Of a stretch of DNA of 22,055 bases, positions 22,017 through 22,055 are shown piece by piece. Location of the stretch: positions 1 through 22,055 of the IMG/VR virus record IMGVR_UViG_3300043419_000923; one strand, 5' to 3'. The translations under genes and the position numbers were made by a program. Numbering within the stretch: position 1 is the stretch's first letter; every line of letters begins with the position of its first letter. Origin of the DNA: a virus. The notes below the pieces were generated by a model, which saw only the letters and a program-made list of their open reading frames with translations, was not told where the DNA came from and did no database searches.

Positions 22017-22022
22017 ATTCTA
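22017..22022 (-). promoter_or_regulatory. Possible -10 element (TAGAAT) for the late operon
   Basis: TAGAAT on the minus strand matches the -10 consensus at five of six bases and lies just upstream of the dyad and terminase. No good -35 hexamer is present at 16-18 bases, so an activator or extra sigma factor would be needed if this is real. The remaining 22023-22055 shows no certain gene. Confidence 0.3.
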
Positions 22023-22055
22023 AACCCGTACGCGCCGCGATTGCTGGGGCAGCGG

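Noticed and set aside
22015-22055. C-terminus of another minus-strand gene (for example an HNH nuclease) at the right edge
   Set aside because: All three frames are open for a few codons and end before terminase, but none has a recognisable motif in the roughly 10-20 visible codons.

Overview
The window looks like the late (packaging, head, tail, adhesion and lysis) half of a siphovirus or prophage. It has an HK97-type portal, prohead protease and major capsid protein, a large terminase with both ATPase and nuclease motifs, tail-tube proteins, a frameshifted tail assembly chaperone and a tape measure. An actinobacterial host is inferred from protein style: the small terminase opening MAGKGPAPKD, the N-terminal module of the protease, the single-TM KPNGGSSLRDSV protein beside a CHAP endolysin, and the tail terminator. 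Spot counts of a few lines give roughly 50-60% G+C (not computed over the whole window). That is lower than many soil actinophages and would suit a moderate-GC, perhaps freshwater, actinobacterium; the host assignment is an inference only.

Layout. Almost everything is on the minus strand and reads right to left as one tightly packed operon. Stops and starts overlap as ATGA, TAATG or TGATG, or are a few bases apart. From the right: a 9-bp inverted repeat with a possible promoter (about 21996-22022), small and large terminase (21970-19990), and a 46-aa two-TM protein. An adhesion block follows (19842-13918): a 116-aa beta protein, a 735-aa two-rod collagen-like fibre, a 101-aa structural protein, three tandem paralogous receptor-binding-like proteins, a coiled-coil protein, a 335-aa fibre protein and a 50-aa protein. 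Next come a GT4-type glycosyltransferase (13900-12824), portal, protease and major capsid protein. A perfect 16-bp stem-loop sits after the capsid gene. Then come the head-tail adaptor, tail terminator, a 55-aa protein, two duplicated tail-tube proteins, the tail assembly chaperone with its -1 frameshift product, an HK97-gp10-like protein, tape measure, a minor tail protein, a second fibre with an S74-type chaperone, small coiled-coil and membrane proteins, a holin candidate and the CHAP lysin. A bidirectional terminator (351-397) separates this operon from a convergent plus-strand operon entering from the left, which encodes a small membrane protein and a ribbon-helix-helix protein.

How it works together. 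Terminase fills heads built from portal, capsid and protease. The adaptor and terminator proteins join them to a tail tube whose length is set by a short tape measure. Two separate adhesion loci supply fibres and receptor-binding proteins. Lysis genes lie at the 3' end. The most unusual parts are the adhesion block with a glycosyltransferase inserted between terminase and portal, the Thr-rich collagen-like rods that could be a glycosylation target, the duplicated tail-tube genes, the triplicated receptor-binding module, and a prohead protease with a second well-placed internal start. No tRNA, rRNA, CRISPR array, integrase, reverse transcriptase or insertion sequence was seen. No stretch above about 120 bases lacks a gene.
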